Below, one piece after another: positions 1 to 10,160 of a DNA stretch of 64,000 nt. The stretch's first letter is position 1. Each line of letters begins with the position of its first letter. Origin of the DNA: Oreohelix idahoensis (lineage: Eukaryota > Mollusca > Gastropoda > Stylommatophora > Oreohelicidae). Below the pieces are notes generated by a model, which worked only from the letters and a program-made list of their open reading frames with translations, was not told where the DNA came from and ran no database searches. The stretch spans positions 1 to 64,000 of the forward strand of contig JAMPIV010008044.1 of NCBI GenBank assembly GCA_024509875.1, read 5' to 3'. The translations under genes and the position numbers were made by a program.

Positions 1-3000
1 TGTGTGGATTAATATAGGGGGGGGGTTGGGTTAGGTAAAATTGTGGGTTTTGAATGATATTGTAAATGTAGTTTGTTTGGGTTTGGGTTGTAAGTGAGGA
101 TTGGGTAAAGGAATTGATGAGATATTGAGGGGGGGGTTGTTGGGTTTGTGGATTAATATTGGGTTTGGGTGGGTGTGAGGGATGATTGAAGGGGAAGGTT
201 ATTAGGGTGGGTTGTTGGAGTATGTGTTTTAAATTGGTAGGTAGGGGAGATTGATTGTTTTGAAGGAATGTTTTTTTTGGGAAGTTAGTGAGGAGTAGGA
301 TTATGGAAGGGGTATTGGGGGGTTTTGGGGGAAGATGGGATTTTAGGTGTGTTGGGGTTGAATTGGATTATGGTGTGTTTGGGTGAATGATGTAGGGATG
401 TTATGTTAGTTTAGTGTTGATAGAGGGGGTAGGTAGGATGTGATGATTTTGGGGGGAGAATGATGGGGGGTAAGATTGTGTGTTGGGAAAATTATAGAGG
501 AAGGGGGGTATGATTGGTAAGGGGTTTTGAGAAAGATGTGGGTTTGAGGAAGGTGTGGATGTGTAAGTGGTAGAGGGGGAGAGGTGGTTTTGGGATAATA
601 TGATTTGGTGTGTTGGATGAGGATATTATGGAGTGGGGATGGGATTTTTGGAGGTGATATTGTTTATATTATTTTAAGAATATTTATAGGGGGAGAAAGA
701 AAAAATTGGTATTTGATAGTTATGTATAAGTGGGTATTAAGGGGGTGATTGGTTTTTGAGTAAAATAAGTGAGGGGGGGTATGGGGTAATTTGAGGTATG
801 GGTTGTTGATGTGGGTTTTGGATGTTGGTTTGGAAAGTTGTAGTAGTGATGTAGATTTTTGGTATGGGTAATTAGGGGTATTTGTTAGTTTGAGTTTGTT
901 TGGGTGTTGGGTGTTGTTTTAATATAGGTGTGGGGTAGATATATGGGATGATGAGAGTTAGATATGAGGATGAGGGGGGTATTGGGGGATTTTGATTGAG
1001 AGATGAGATGGTATTGAATGGTTTTAGTATAATTGTTATTTGATGTGGGGGGGGGGTGGTATGTATGGGGAAATGTGTTTTTATATTTTTAATGGTGAAT
1101 TGGGGTTTTGTATTATGTGGAATTGGATAAATTGGTTGGGATTGTAGTTGGTGAGGGATGGGGGTAGGAGTTTAGGTGATAGGGGGGGGGGATGAGGGGG
1201 TTTTGTAGGTGTTGTATATGATTTTGTAAGTGAATGGTTGTATTATAATAGGGGTTGAAATAAAGTGTAAAGGGTAATGGGGGTATGAATATGGGAAAGA
1301 ATTTGGTTGTGTATGATGGGGAGATATTGGGGTGGGTGGTGTTGGTGAGATTTTTAGTTAGGAGTATGGGGGTGTGTGAATTTTTAGTGAAAGTGATTGA
1401 TGGTGTATGAAGTGTATTGGGTGATGATTAGTTGGAGGGGGTTTGGGGGGAAGGGTGAGGGTGAGATGTGAAGGTATTAATAGTGTGTAGTATATGGAAA
1501 TAGGGGTTTGGAGGGGAATTAGTGTATGAGTGGGGATTGAGAGTTGATTGAGGATTTGTGTGGGTGTTATAATTAGAGGTAGGAATAATGGGTGGATGAA
1601 GATATGTGGATAGGGAGGGAAGGATTAGAGATTGGGGGGGTTTAGAAAGATGAGGTGTTTTGGTTAGTTTATTGGGGTAGGAATTTTTGTTTAATGTAGG
1701 ATGGGGGGGGTAATGAGATGGGGGGGGGGGGTAAAGTTTTGTTTTGGATTGTTTAGGGGATTTTTTTTGGGGGGGGGTTATTTTGTGTTGGTTGGATATG
1801 TAGGGGGTTTTTTTTGTAGTGAATTAGTGATTTTTTATTTAATTAAATTTGTAGTAGTGATATAGAGAGTAGGATGGGTATTGTTAGTGGGGGAGTAGAT
1901 GTATGGGGATGTTATTTAGGTTGTTTATATGGATATTGAGTAGTGGGGAGGAGGATAATAGGGGATATGGGGGGTTTAGTTATTTAGGAGGTGATGGGAG
2001 TATGGTAGGGAAGAGGTGGTAATGGGTTTTTTGTGTGTAGGGAAATTGGTAGATTATAGTTTAGATTTGAGTGTGGGGTGGGGTTGGATAAGGTGAGGGG
2101 GTTATAGGATGGGGTTATGGATGAAAAATAGATTTTGTAGGTTAGTTGGGTTTGGGTTTTGAAGGGTTAAATGTGTTAATGTGGTATGGATTGTGTTTTG
2201 TGGAGGGATAATAGGTTTGGGGAGTTTGGTGGGGTGGAATTTTAAGGGTGTGGGGTGATATTTATGAAGGGGGGGGGTGTGAGGAGGGAGATTGGGGTTG
2301 GTATTGATGTGGTAAATAGGTTTTGGTTGGTTGGTGTTTGTAGGGTGGTATTAGTTTGGTGTTGAGGGGATTTAGGTGATAGTTTTTTATGTTGGGGAAT
2401 TAGGTGAATTGGTGGGTTGGGGTGTGGGGGTTAGGGAGGGAACCCATTAATTGGGGTAGGAGAAGGATTGGGGGTAGATGGGAAGAATTGGAGAATATGG
2501 AATTAAGGTATGGATGGGGATAAACCGTTGTTTGGGAAATAGGTTGTTGATGTTAGTGATGAGGATTTTGTGAAAGATATGAGAGGTATATAATATGTGG
2601 TTATTAAGTGTTAGAGTTGGGTAGAGATGTTGGATGAGGTAGGGGTATTTATGAGGTGGGAGTAAGAGGGGAAAGGTGGTTTAAATGGGAGGTAGAGTTT
2701 AGATGGGATGTTGGGAGGAGTTAGTTGATGGAAAAAATGATAGGGTTTGGGATTGGGGGGTTAGGGGGGTGGAGATGGGGGGTAATTTGGTATTGTTATT
2801 GGAAAATGAGGTTAAGTGTGGAGGGGGAGGTGGGGAGATTGGGAATGTGTAGTTGGAAGGATGGGATGAGGTAAAAATGGGAATAGAGATTTATCAGGGG
2901 AGGGGAATAAATGGGGGAGAAAGTTGGGGATGAAGTGAAAAGGAGATGATAAAGGAGTAGGAAATATTAAGGAAGAGTATTTATTATAGGGGGAATATGG

Positions 3001-3242
3001 GGAGAAGTTTAATGAGTATTAAAGAAGGAAATTAGAAGGAGAGGTATTTATTGGGGAGATTGAGGGGGAATATTGGGGGAAATTTATTGGGGGAGGATTG
3101 TTATAGAAGGAAGAAGGAGAGAGAATTTAAGGGAGGGAGGGAAGTTGTTGGGGAAAGAGGGGGATAGGGATGGGTTTTGGTGGGTGTAGAGAGGAAAAGA
3201 ATTGTTGGGGGGGTTGATGTGATATTATTAGTGGAATTAATT
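1..3242. other. Cytosine-free block
   Basis: The plus strand contains essentially only G, T and A. I find no C before 2443 and only six in the block, at about 2443-2445, 2525-2526 and 2895. Sample lines give roughly 43% G, 36% T and 20% A over the first 2 kb; the last 800 bases become richer in A and GA. G runs of 7-12 are frequent. The block is not a simple tandem repeat, though a 13-mer (tgtggattaatat) occurs near 3 and 149. No open frame here looks like a protein. If the assembly is right, it lies in the intron after the last visible exon of the PRDM9-like gene. It is either an assembly or base-calling artefact or an extreme strand-asymmetric sequence. Confidence 0.9.
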
Positions 3243-3674
3243 CACGTGATTTGAAATAGATTATTCTAAACGTCTTATCATCGAAATTTGAACCTCCAGA
3301 TGAAATATATAACAATGGACGGTACATCAGGTGAGCTTGTAAGTTCGATGAGTAAGAAGGTCCTTCCACAGGATGATTCAGCCGTGGTACAGGAGTTAGG
3401 AATTGTGGGTCGTGGCAAAGATGATGTGGAGTATATATAGTATATTTTATTATTGTGTTTGTGTATTTTTTTTATTTAGATGTTGTTTTGTCCTTGTGAT
3501 GAATAGAGATTACGGTATTGATTATTTTTGTTGTTTGTGTTATAGAGTTATCTTAGATATGATCCTTTTGTAGTCTTTGATATGTTGATTTTTGTTAGTC
3601 TTTTTCACCCTTGTCACGTATTTTAGTTTAGTAAGGATATTATTGATACTCATACTTTTATATGAGCGATACAA
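3243..3674. other. Unassigned AT-rich intronic DNA
   Basis: Base composition is normal again from 3243. I see no gene, repeat or motif that I can name in this stretch. Confidence 0.5.
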
Positions 3675-4325
3675 CAGATTAAGCTGGGAAAACAGGTCAT
3701 GAAGTAGGTTGACCACTTTAAATACCTCAGAGCTATTACAGACCAAAAGGGAGGCATCAAAGAAGAGTTGGCCACTTGAAACACAGCAGCTGAGAGACTT
3801 TTTCAGGCCATAAATTGAGGATTTTTCAGCAAGAGAGAGGTTGGTAAGAAAACGAAGATGGCTGTATAACGCTCCACCTATGCCCGAGTCTTAACATATG
3901 GATGCGAGTCATGGGCAATGACTACAACCCACAAAAGCCAGATGCAAACCTCAGAAATGAGGTATCTGAGAAAGGTGGTTGAAGTAACAAGAAGATACAT
4001 GGTCTGCAACCTGATGATACGTCAAGGCTTAAAATCCCACCCCCTGCCAACCCAAGTAGAACAGTCCCAACTAAGATGGTTTGGAACATGTCTGCAGAAT
4101 GGGAGAAGATCGGCTACTACGACAAGCATGGAAAACAAAGAGCTAGGGCTTCAGACCCCCAGGACGACCCAGAGTCCACTGGGAGGACAACATTAGACAA
4201 TCTTTGAAGGACTGAGGACTAGAATGGAACCAGGCCAGGAAGAAGACAACCAATAGGATAGTCTGGCGCTCTCTTTACCAAACCTCTACATCTCACAGTA
4301 GAAGGGGAATGACTAAGTAGGTAAA
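3675..4325 (+). mobile_element. LINE 3' fragment (RTE-like), decayed
   Basis: Codons for the C-terminal part of a LINE ORF2 run along the plus strand, with stops in the first half and a clean stretch from 3918 to 4196. Recognisable pieces are the YGCESWAMTT block, the TRR..V.N.MIRQGL block and QLRWFG. The same family occurs at 28948-29529 on the minus strand, and both copies end in the same sequence (gggaatgactaag) followed by short taag/taagta repeats. Only the end of ORF2 is present, as expected for a 5'-truncated copy made by target-primed reverse transcription. The left boundary is uncertain and I found no target duplication. Confidence 0.75.
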
Positions 4326-4429
4326 TTCAGAATTACAGCTTCTCAAAGTTTGTGAAGTGCACAGGGATATTAAAATACAGAGGACAAGAGAGCTTCACTG
4401 CACAGAGAAAAATTGACTACAACCAAAAG

Positions 4430-5850
4430 AAGTTGCCTAAAACAAAAATATATGAATTTACAAATGTCAAGTCAGTTCTGTAGTATGGCTCTAACATACG
4501 GACAACAAAAGATGACCAAGAAGGTAGTCTTTTATAATAAATGCATACACAGAGAAGAATGATTGCAATAGTATGACAGGATAATTGACATGGAACTGAT
4601 GGGAAGAGCCAGTTTCCGGCAAAACAAGAAATGAGAAGAAAACAATGGCACTAGATAGGATATACATTGAGGAAACTGATTAAATAATTTGTTTTGGAAT
4701 CAAGACAATAGAGGATGCAGGAGATCTAAGAACACACAGAGAAGAGAACTAGTGGCAGACGTTAACACATTAACTACCGCGAGCCGGTAGGACCGACTTA
4801 TGAAATCCCATCATTTGGACCGCAAGCCGCTCAGAGCATCGATTTATCTTTAGTAATAAAACGAATGAAAAATGTACTAAAACACTTTCAGATCTGGTTC
4901 AAGATTTTAAGTTGCCACCGGAAAACAAATTCCCAAATCATGGTTGTTGTAGACCACTGGAAAATTGATATTATGTTCATATTCTTCAACGCTTTGGGTT
5001 AGTTACCAAATCATGTAAAACTGTTTACCGTGGCAACTAATGCTAGGACCACAAAAAATGCTTGTACATCTCCAATAACGTCTGAGCAAGCAAGAAATTT
5101 GTTTCAACAATTGACTGATAGATCTAGTGACGAGGACAAGAGTGAAAACGGTGTGCAAATTGATTGAAATAGTGATTTTGAAAGTAGTAGGTTGCAAGCA
5201 GTTATGATAGTGAAAATATTGCTAGTCCTCGGCCGTCGAAGGGCCGTAAAATAGAAATGACCCGCATACACATTTTGAGATTTTATGGAAGTGGTGTAGG
5301 TGTGATTACGTAAGCTACCAATAGTGTAAATATTAGTCAGTACGCCTGTCCTTAGGCTTGTTATTCTTGTAATTGGTTATACTACGTGATAATCACCTAC
5401 AGAAAGGCATTAACTGCCTTAGAAACAAGCGATATGTTGATAACTTGATAATTTAAAAAAAAAATTGAAACTTTGTTTGTCTTTCAATCAATTAATATTA
5501 TTAATAATATTTTCCATACCTGTAAACATAATTTTTTCAGCTTGTAATAGTATATTCATTTATCTTTAAAATGACGTAAATTCATAAAAAATCTGTAAGC
5601 AATTACGAAAACTACAGCTTAGTTTATGCATACACCTACAGGGTGAAAATGAGAACACAATTGAATGACGTCACAGTGTGTTTTCCAATTTGGTAGTCAA
5701 TGTGTTAACAGAATGAAGATGACATGGAAAGACCTAGAACAGAAGGAACAGGACAGGAGAGCTGGTATGACCTAGTTGAAAGCCTATGCTAAACAGAAAG
5801 CTGAAAGACATAGACAAGCAGATAACAACTTTCATTAGCAAATATTAAGA
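4430..5850 (+). mobile_element. Decayed LINE 3' fragment split by a piggyBac-like element
   Basis: Short translated pieces resemble the end of a LINE ORF2: a tyrosine-glycine-serine block with RTTK near 4490-4520, and an MTWKDLEQ..QDR block just after 5709. The two halves become continuous when the element at 4766-5704 and one TTAA are removed, so the LINE was there first. Many stops are present. The family assignment beyond non-LTR retrotransposon is not secure. Confidence 0.55.
4766..5704 (+). mobile_element. piggyBac-like non-autonomous element
   Basis: The 939-bp element is flanked by TTAA at 4762-4765 and 5705-5708. Its ends are inverted: TTAACACATTAACTACC on the left matches TTAACACATTGACTACC on the reverse complement of the right. 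TTAA targets with precise duplication are characteristic of piggyBac (also Kolobok). Inside, around 5030-5230 on the plus strand, there is a short stretch rich in Asp, Glu and Ser (TDRSSDEDKS) that could be a remnant of the acidic N-terminus of a piggyBac transposase. There is no transposase catalytic domain. It sits in a LINE remnant within an intron of the PRDM9-like gene. Confidence 0.7.
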
Positions 5851-6190
5851 CTAAATAAGTAAACGTAATGGTGGAAATAACTACAAAGATTATGGCGAGT
5901 TTCACACAGGGGCAGTAAATAAAACAAATAAGTTAGAGAAATTATATGAACATTAGTTTTTAGAAGGAATATAATTTTTTTTTTTTAAATTGGTAAAAAA
6001 ATTTATGCCTTATTTAATTCGACATAAGTCTGACTGTTGGACCAGTTGCCAAATACAAATAAATGTTATGTAGTAATTACAAGAGATATATATGCATCAA
6101 AACTTTTCATTCATTATAAACTTCAGTATCAAATCAAGAGAAACAGTATAATTTGTAGGCCATGAACATGTAAATTTCTATGATAGGAAA
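5780..6190 (+). repeat. Direct repeat copy 1 (non-coding)
   Basis: This segment matches 7060-7470 in the same orientation with many substitutions. Shared landmarks include ...taaacagaaa.gct..., ...acaaagattatgg..., ...atgtagtaattacaagaaatatatgcatc... and ...ataatttgtaggccat.... It begins in the LINE 3' end, so it may be the 3' non-coding tail of that LINE family. Confidence 0.65.
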
Positions 6191-6756
6191 CTCTTTACAG
6201 AGCGAGGCAATCTGATCATCAGAAGAGGTTCCCTCACGTCAAACAAGTGTTTCAGCCATGTATACTCCTTTACACTCTGGGGGGGGGGGGCCACTTGGGT
6301 CATGACTCCCAAGTGTCTCAGCCTCCTGTTGTCTTGTATCGAAAATGAACCCATTTCACTTTGGTAGCAACTTTAAAATACACAACTCCGCCAGCCGTGG
6401 AGGCAATTGTGAAAGTAACAAAGAGAAGACAAGTAATTCTATTCATTCCATTGCACACCATGACTAGGGACAGACCATGACACACCTGCGCGAAGCCGAT
6501 GAGGCTAGCCACTGCACGATAGCAACTTAAATTCTGTGCCCAACACCTCTTATAATATACGCCGCGTGTTGCCCGTCAGTCACAACTCTTTCAACAGTAC
6601 ACTGAAAAACTCAACGTATTGTGGACTTTAACAGCCAAAGATTGTTTTAAAGTAAGACATTTAGTGCTGAGGAAACTGGATAACAGCTTTATTATGTCAT
6701 CCCCAGAGTAAAAAAAGAAAAAAATGGATGAAACTTTTAAAAATTATTATTATAAA
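6191..6756. other. Unassigned DNA with a G10 run
   Basis: A run of about ten G lies near 6281-6290. An open minus frame at 6318-6512 has no recognisable domain. I see nothing else. Confidence 0.4.
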
Positions 6757-6840
6757 GTATGGTGTACAAATTCAACAAAATAGTCAGATTTCCAATATCT
6801 AAATATAGAACCTTCTTCCCCTCTCCACTTATTCTAAATA
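6757..6840 (+). repeat. Interspersed repeat R, copy 1
   Basis: About 80 bases match two other loci: 26000-26096 continuing at 27510-27541 (plus strand), and 34563-34690 (minus strand). Shared words include aaagtatg.. and ggtgtac.aattc followed by agtca and tttccaatatc. All three copies lead into a C-rich end. Confidence 0.6.
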
Positions 6841-6894
6841 AAGGATAAAACTAAAAATGCTTGCTGATGAGAGCTGATAACAGACAACAAGAAT

Positions 6895-7062
6895 GTATGG
6901 ATCAGGACATGAGGGTCTGACATGACCAAACTGAAAGTGTGGATCAGGACATGAGTGTCTGACATGACCAAACTGAAGGTGTGGACCAGGACATGAGTGT
7001 CTGACATGACCAAACTGAAGGTGTGGATCAGGACATGAGTGTCTGACATGACCAAACTGAAG
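6895..7062 (+). repeat. Minisatellite, 4 x 42 bp
   Basis: Four near-identical 42-bp units start at 6895, 6937, 6979 and 7021 (core catgagtgtctgacatgacc). Because 42 is divisible by 3, the minus strand reads through as a repetitive peptide, but there is no other sign of coding. Confidence 0.9.
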
Positions 7063-7470
7063 GTGTATGTTAAACAGAAAAGCTGTAGGACAAAGGGCAG
7101 ATTACAACATTTATAAGTAAACATTAAGTCAAGTTAATGGGGAAAATAACCACAAAGATTATAGTGAGATTTGTACAGAGAGATTTTTTAAAAATGTGAA
7201 TGAATTAGAAGAAAAATTTTAGGATTGTACAAAAAAATTGACCTGTTGAAATAAGTTGTATGTTCCAGTTTGTGCCTTATTTGATTATATCAGTTTTCTG
7301 TTGTTGCACTAGTTGCCCAAAACAAATAACATTAATTTCATGTAGTAATTACAAGAAATATATGCATCAAGACCTCACAGTTTATGTTCAACTTCAGTAT
7401 CAAATACAACTAATTGAGTAACAAGGCATAATTTGTAGGCCATTAATATTTAAAATCCTAGTCAAAACTT
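7060..7470 (+). repeat. Direct repeat copy 2 (non-coding)
   Basis: Second copy of the segment at 5780-6190, about 1.28 kb downstream in the same orientation and diverged. See that entry for the shared landmarks. Confidence 0.65.
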
Positions 7471-7580
7471 TCATACCTAGAGATTGTTTAAAGTGCAAAA
7501 TTCATTGACATGTTAAAAAACAGGGTTTTTGACCATATTTATTGATCTTAGAGCTAATTACATCAGTAATAATTCATCAC

Positions 7581-7787
7581 CTGCCAACTATAACCTGACT
7601 CATGAGCAATTTCCTCATTTATTTCCTTCTTTCCTCTGTAAGGTCCAAATCTGGTTCGAGCAGGGAAGTCTTTTAGAGCAAACACACCCAGTCCTGCCTT
7701 TGGTATCTTAGATTTCTTGATCACCAGGCCCTCTGGCAAAGTTCCTTTGCTGTACTCAGCACAGTCATTTGGACAAGTTATTGGTAC
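7581..7787 (-). CDS. PRDM9-like exon 6: N-terminal half of PR/SET domain
   Basis: 207 nt, phase 0 to 0, with acceptor tgaatgtgaaag and donor CAG|GTGATG. It encodes residues 198-266. The PR/SET landmarks are KIPKAGLGVFA (the GxG region that binds S-adenosylmethionine in SET proteins), then RTRFGPYRGK, then ESGYSWQ at the end; PRDM9 has AGLGVW, HFGPYEG and SGYSW at the same relative places. The rest of SET (NWMR..N-C-A-R region, catalytic tyrosines, WYG) is not on the minus strand between 3243 and 7580, and the cytosine-free block cannot encode it. It must lie left of the window, or the gene is truncated. The preceding intron is 11.1 kb. Confidence 0.88.
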
Positions 7788-8259
7788 CTTTCACATTCAA
7801 AAATACATAATGAGAGATACTGAATTTTGCAGAAATAATAGTTGAAGGTAAAAACCTAAACAATAGATTTTGATGAATGAGATTCCCTTCCTAGCTCCTT
7901 TAAGAACATGCAGCCACAATGGCAGTTAGCCTCCATGAAGAAAGCCTGTGTTAATGGTTTTTTTTTCTCTTTCTTTTTTTAACTTTTTTTAATCAAACAC
8001 ACTCATTATTTAAATGAATCCAGCAAAGAATGAGATACTATATTCATTGTGATATTATAAATTTTTGTTTGCATGGAGATGAGAAATAGAGGGTAACTGC
8101 CACATCTTTTTGCTTCTGTGTGCAGCTAATTAAAAACACAGCTGGGGAGAAAATGCTCTTCTACTGGTCTGTAGAAATACATTCCTAGGGTTAAGAATAT
8201 TTTTTGATATTGCAGACTCCTTTAAAAGAAAAAGGAATCCAGTGGATTCAGTGTGTGAG
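7788..8259. other. Unassigned intronic DNA
   Basis: AT-rich sequence with short T runs near 7960-7990. I see no gene or repeat family. Confidence 0.4.
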
Positions 8260-8400
8260 TATTTTAACTGATCAGCACAGTCAGGAGATCTGGCGAAATG
8301 CTGCCCACATCACCCTTAATGTATGGTCAAGAAAATGTGGGCCTAACACTATATTCCCAATATGCCTCAATAGGTGTGTAACAGGATCCTTTACCCTTTT
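8260..8400 (+). mobile_element. SINE 3' part, copy of the 35771 family
   Basis: From about 8323 to 8396 the sequence follows the 3' half of the complete SINE at 35771-36030, including aagaaaatgtgggcc, atattcccaatatgcctcaa and ggatcctttacc. The tRNA-related head is missing, so this is a 5'-truncated copy. Confidence 0.8.
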
Positions 8401-9023
8401 TTACCATCATACAGTCAGGAGATGGGAAAAATCATGGTTTAATTTGGTAGTGTTAAGGACAGGATGTCAGAGGTCTTATGTAGCCCCTGTGTTATATATA
8501 GAGGATAGGTGGTCTAGAAAATGACAATGAACCTTGAAAATGTTCTTGTGAAGCTATAGAAAGCATAAACTTTATCAAATCAAAAGCTTTGAAAGCTAGA
8601 CTTGAGTAAAAAAAAAGTTCAATTTAAAAAAAAATGTTTCACATCTGTCACTGAATGGAATGAAGAGGTATATTCCAATTTTACTTTAGGATTAAGAGTA
8701 CTTGCTAAGTCTGCCACTGTTGGATTCCTCATGGAAAGGTATATTTGTATATACATGAGATGCTTCTTCATGGGAGGCAAAATATGTATATAATTCCTAT
8801 GAATCCATGATAACATTAACAAGCTATTCAGGGTTCCATGGTATAATAGTAATGATGTTGACAAACAGTAGCTTATAGCAACAACAAAATAATAACCATT
8901 TTGTCCAGATATTCTGTCAAACCACAAGTTATTCTTCATCTTCATTCAGTTTCAGGCATCTCTCAGTGTCATAGACCATCATCATCATTTTCTGTTGCTC
9001 TCTTTATGGAGCTACCACTACAG
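8401..9023. other. Unassigned intronic DNA
   Basis: Nothing recognisable apart from a fragment near 8940-9010 (catagaccatcatcatcat) that may belong to an old repeat. The minisatellite starts at 9024. Confidence 0.4.
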
Positions 9024-10003
9024 CTGATCCCATCACAGGAAACCTGCACCAAACATTCACATGCTCTTGTAGCTGATCCCATCACAGGAAGACTGCACCA
9101 AGCATTCACATGCTCTTGTAGCTGATCCCATCACAGGAAGCTTGCACCAAACATTCACATGCTCTTGTAGCTAATCCCATCACAGGAAGCCTGCACCAAG
9201 CATTCACATACTCTTGTAGCTGATCCCATTACAGGAAGCCTGCACCAAACATTCACATGCTCTTGTAGCTGATCCCATCACAGGAAGCCTGTACCAAACA
9301 TTCACATGCTCTTGTAGCTGATCCCATCACAGGAAGCCTGCACCAAACATTCACATGCTCTTGTAGCTGATCCCATTACAGGAAACCTGCACCAAACATT
9401 CACATGCTCTTGTAGCTGATCCCATTACAGGAAGCCTGCACCAAACATTCACATGCTCTTGTAGCTGATCTCATCACAGGAAGCCTGCACCAAACATTCA
9501 CATGCTCTTGTAGCTGATCCCATTACAGGAAGCCTGCACCAAACATTCACATGCTCTTGTAGCTGATCCCATTACAGGAAGCCTGCACCAAACATTCACA
9601 TGCTCTTGTAGCTGATCCCATTACAGGAAGCCTGCACCAAACATTCACATGCTCTTGTAGCTGATCCCATCACAGGAAGCTTGCACCAAACATTCACATG
9701 CTCTTGTAGCTGATCCCATCACAGGAAGCCTGCACCAAACATTGACATGCTCTTGTAGCTGATCCCATCACAGGAAGCCTGCACCAAACATTCACATGCT
9801 CTTGTAGCTGATCCCATTGTAGGAAGCCTGTACCAAACTTGCACATGCTCTTGTAGCTGATACCATTACAGGAAGCCTGTACCAAACATTCACATGCTCT
9901 TGTAGCTGATCCCATTGTAGGAAGCCTGCACCAAACATTCACATGCTCTTGTAGCTGATCCCATTACAGGAAGCCTGTACCAAACATTCACATACTCTTG
10001 TAG
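9024..10003 (+). repeat. Minisatellite, 20 x 49 bp
   Basis: Twenty head-to-tail units of exactly 49 bp (980 bp in all) start ctgatcccat and end ctcttgtag. Variants alternate mainly at one site (catcacagg, cattacagg, cattgtagg), and identical variants sit next to each other, suggesting recent duplication of blocks. Because 49 is not a multiple of 3, open minus-strand frames cycle through all three readings every 147 bp and are not evidence of a protein. It lies in intron 5 of the PRDM9-like gene. Confidence 0.95.
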
Positions 10004-10160
10004 TGAGGTTTCTGTAGCAACTAGTTTTACATGATAAGATTGCCAGCCCCAGGCGCAACCTCATATTAGCAACCTTGTACGACATGATCCAGGGCTCAGT
10101 CATCTTATTCTTTCCGTGTCTCTTCAGAGACTCTCAGCAACTAGACAGCGTTAATATTGT
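10004..10160 (+). repeat. Interspersed repeat shared with 28085-28215
   Basis: Shared words in the same order include ggtttctgt.gcaa, attgcca..ccc.ggcgcaac and gtctc..cagagac. The function is unknown. The pattern resembles the 5' untranslated part of a LINE, but that is a guess. Confidence 0.45.

Noticed and set aside
1..3242. Telomere or CRISPR-like array
   Set aside because: ttaggg occurs a few times but never in tandem, and there are no regularly spaced repeats.
6318..6512. Continuation of the PR/SET domain on the minus strand
   Set aside because: The translation has none of the expected N-W-M-R, N-C-A-R or W-Y-G landmarks.
7581..7650. Apparent one-base frameshift in the PR/SET exon just after GPYRG
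   Set aside because: A position-by-position recount of 7621-7646 showed that I had misread one A; the exon is in frame from GTA to CAG with 207 nt.
8204..8524. 106-codon open frame
   Set aside because: Mostly the translation of a SINE 3' part; no domain.
9694..9942. Open minus frame with a repeated peptide (MNVWCRLP...)
   Set aside because: It is the 49-bp minisatellite read through all three frames; 49 is not divisible by 3 and there is no other coding sign.
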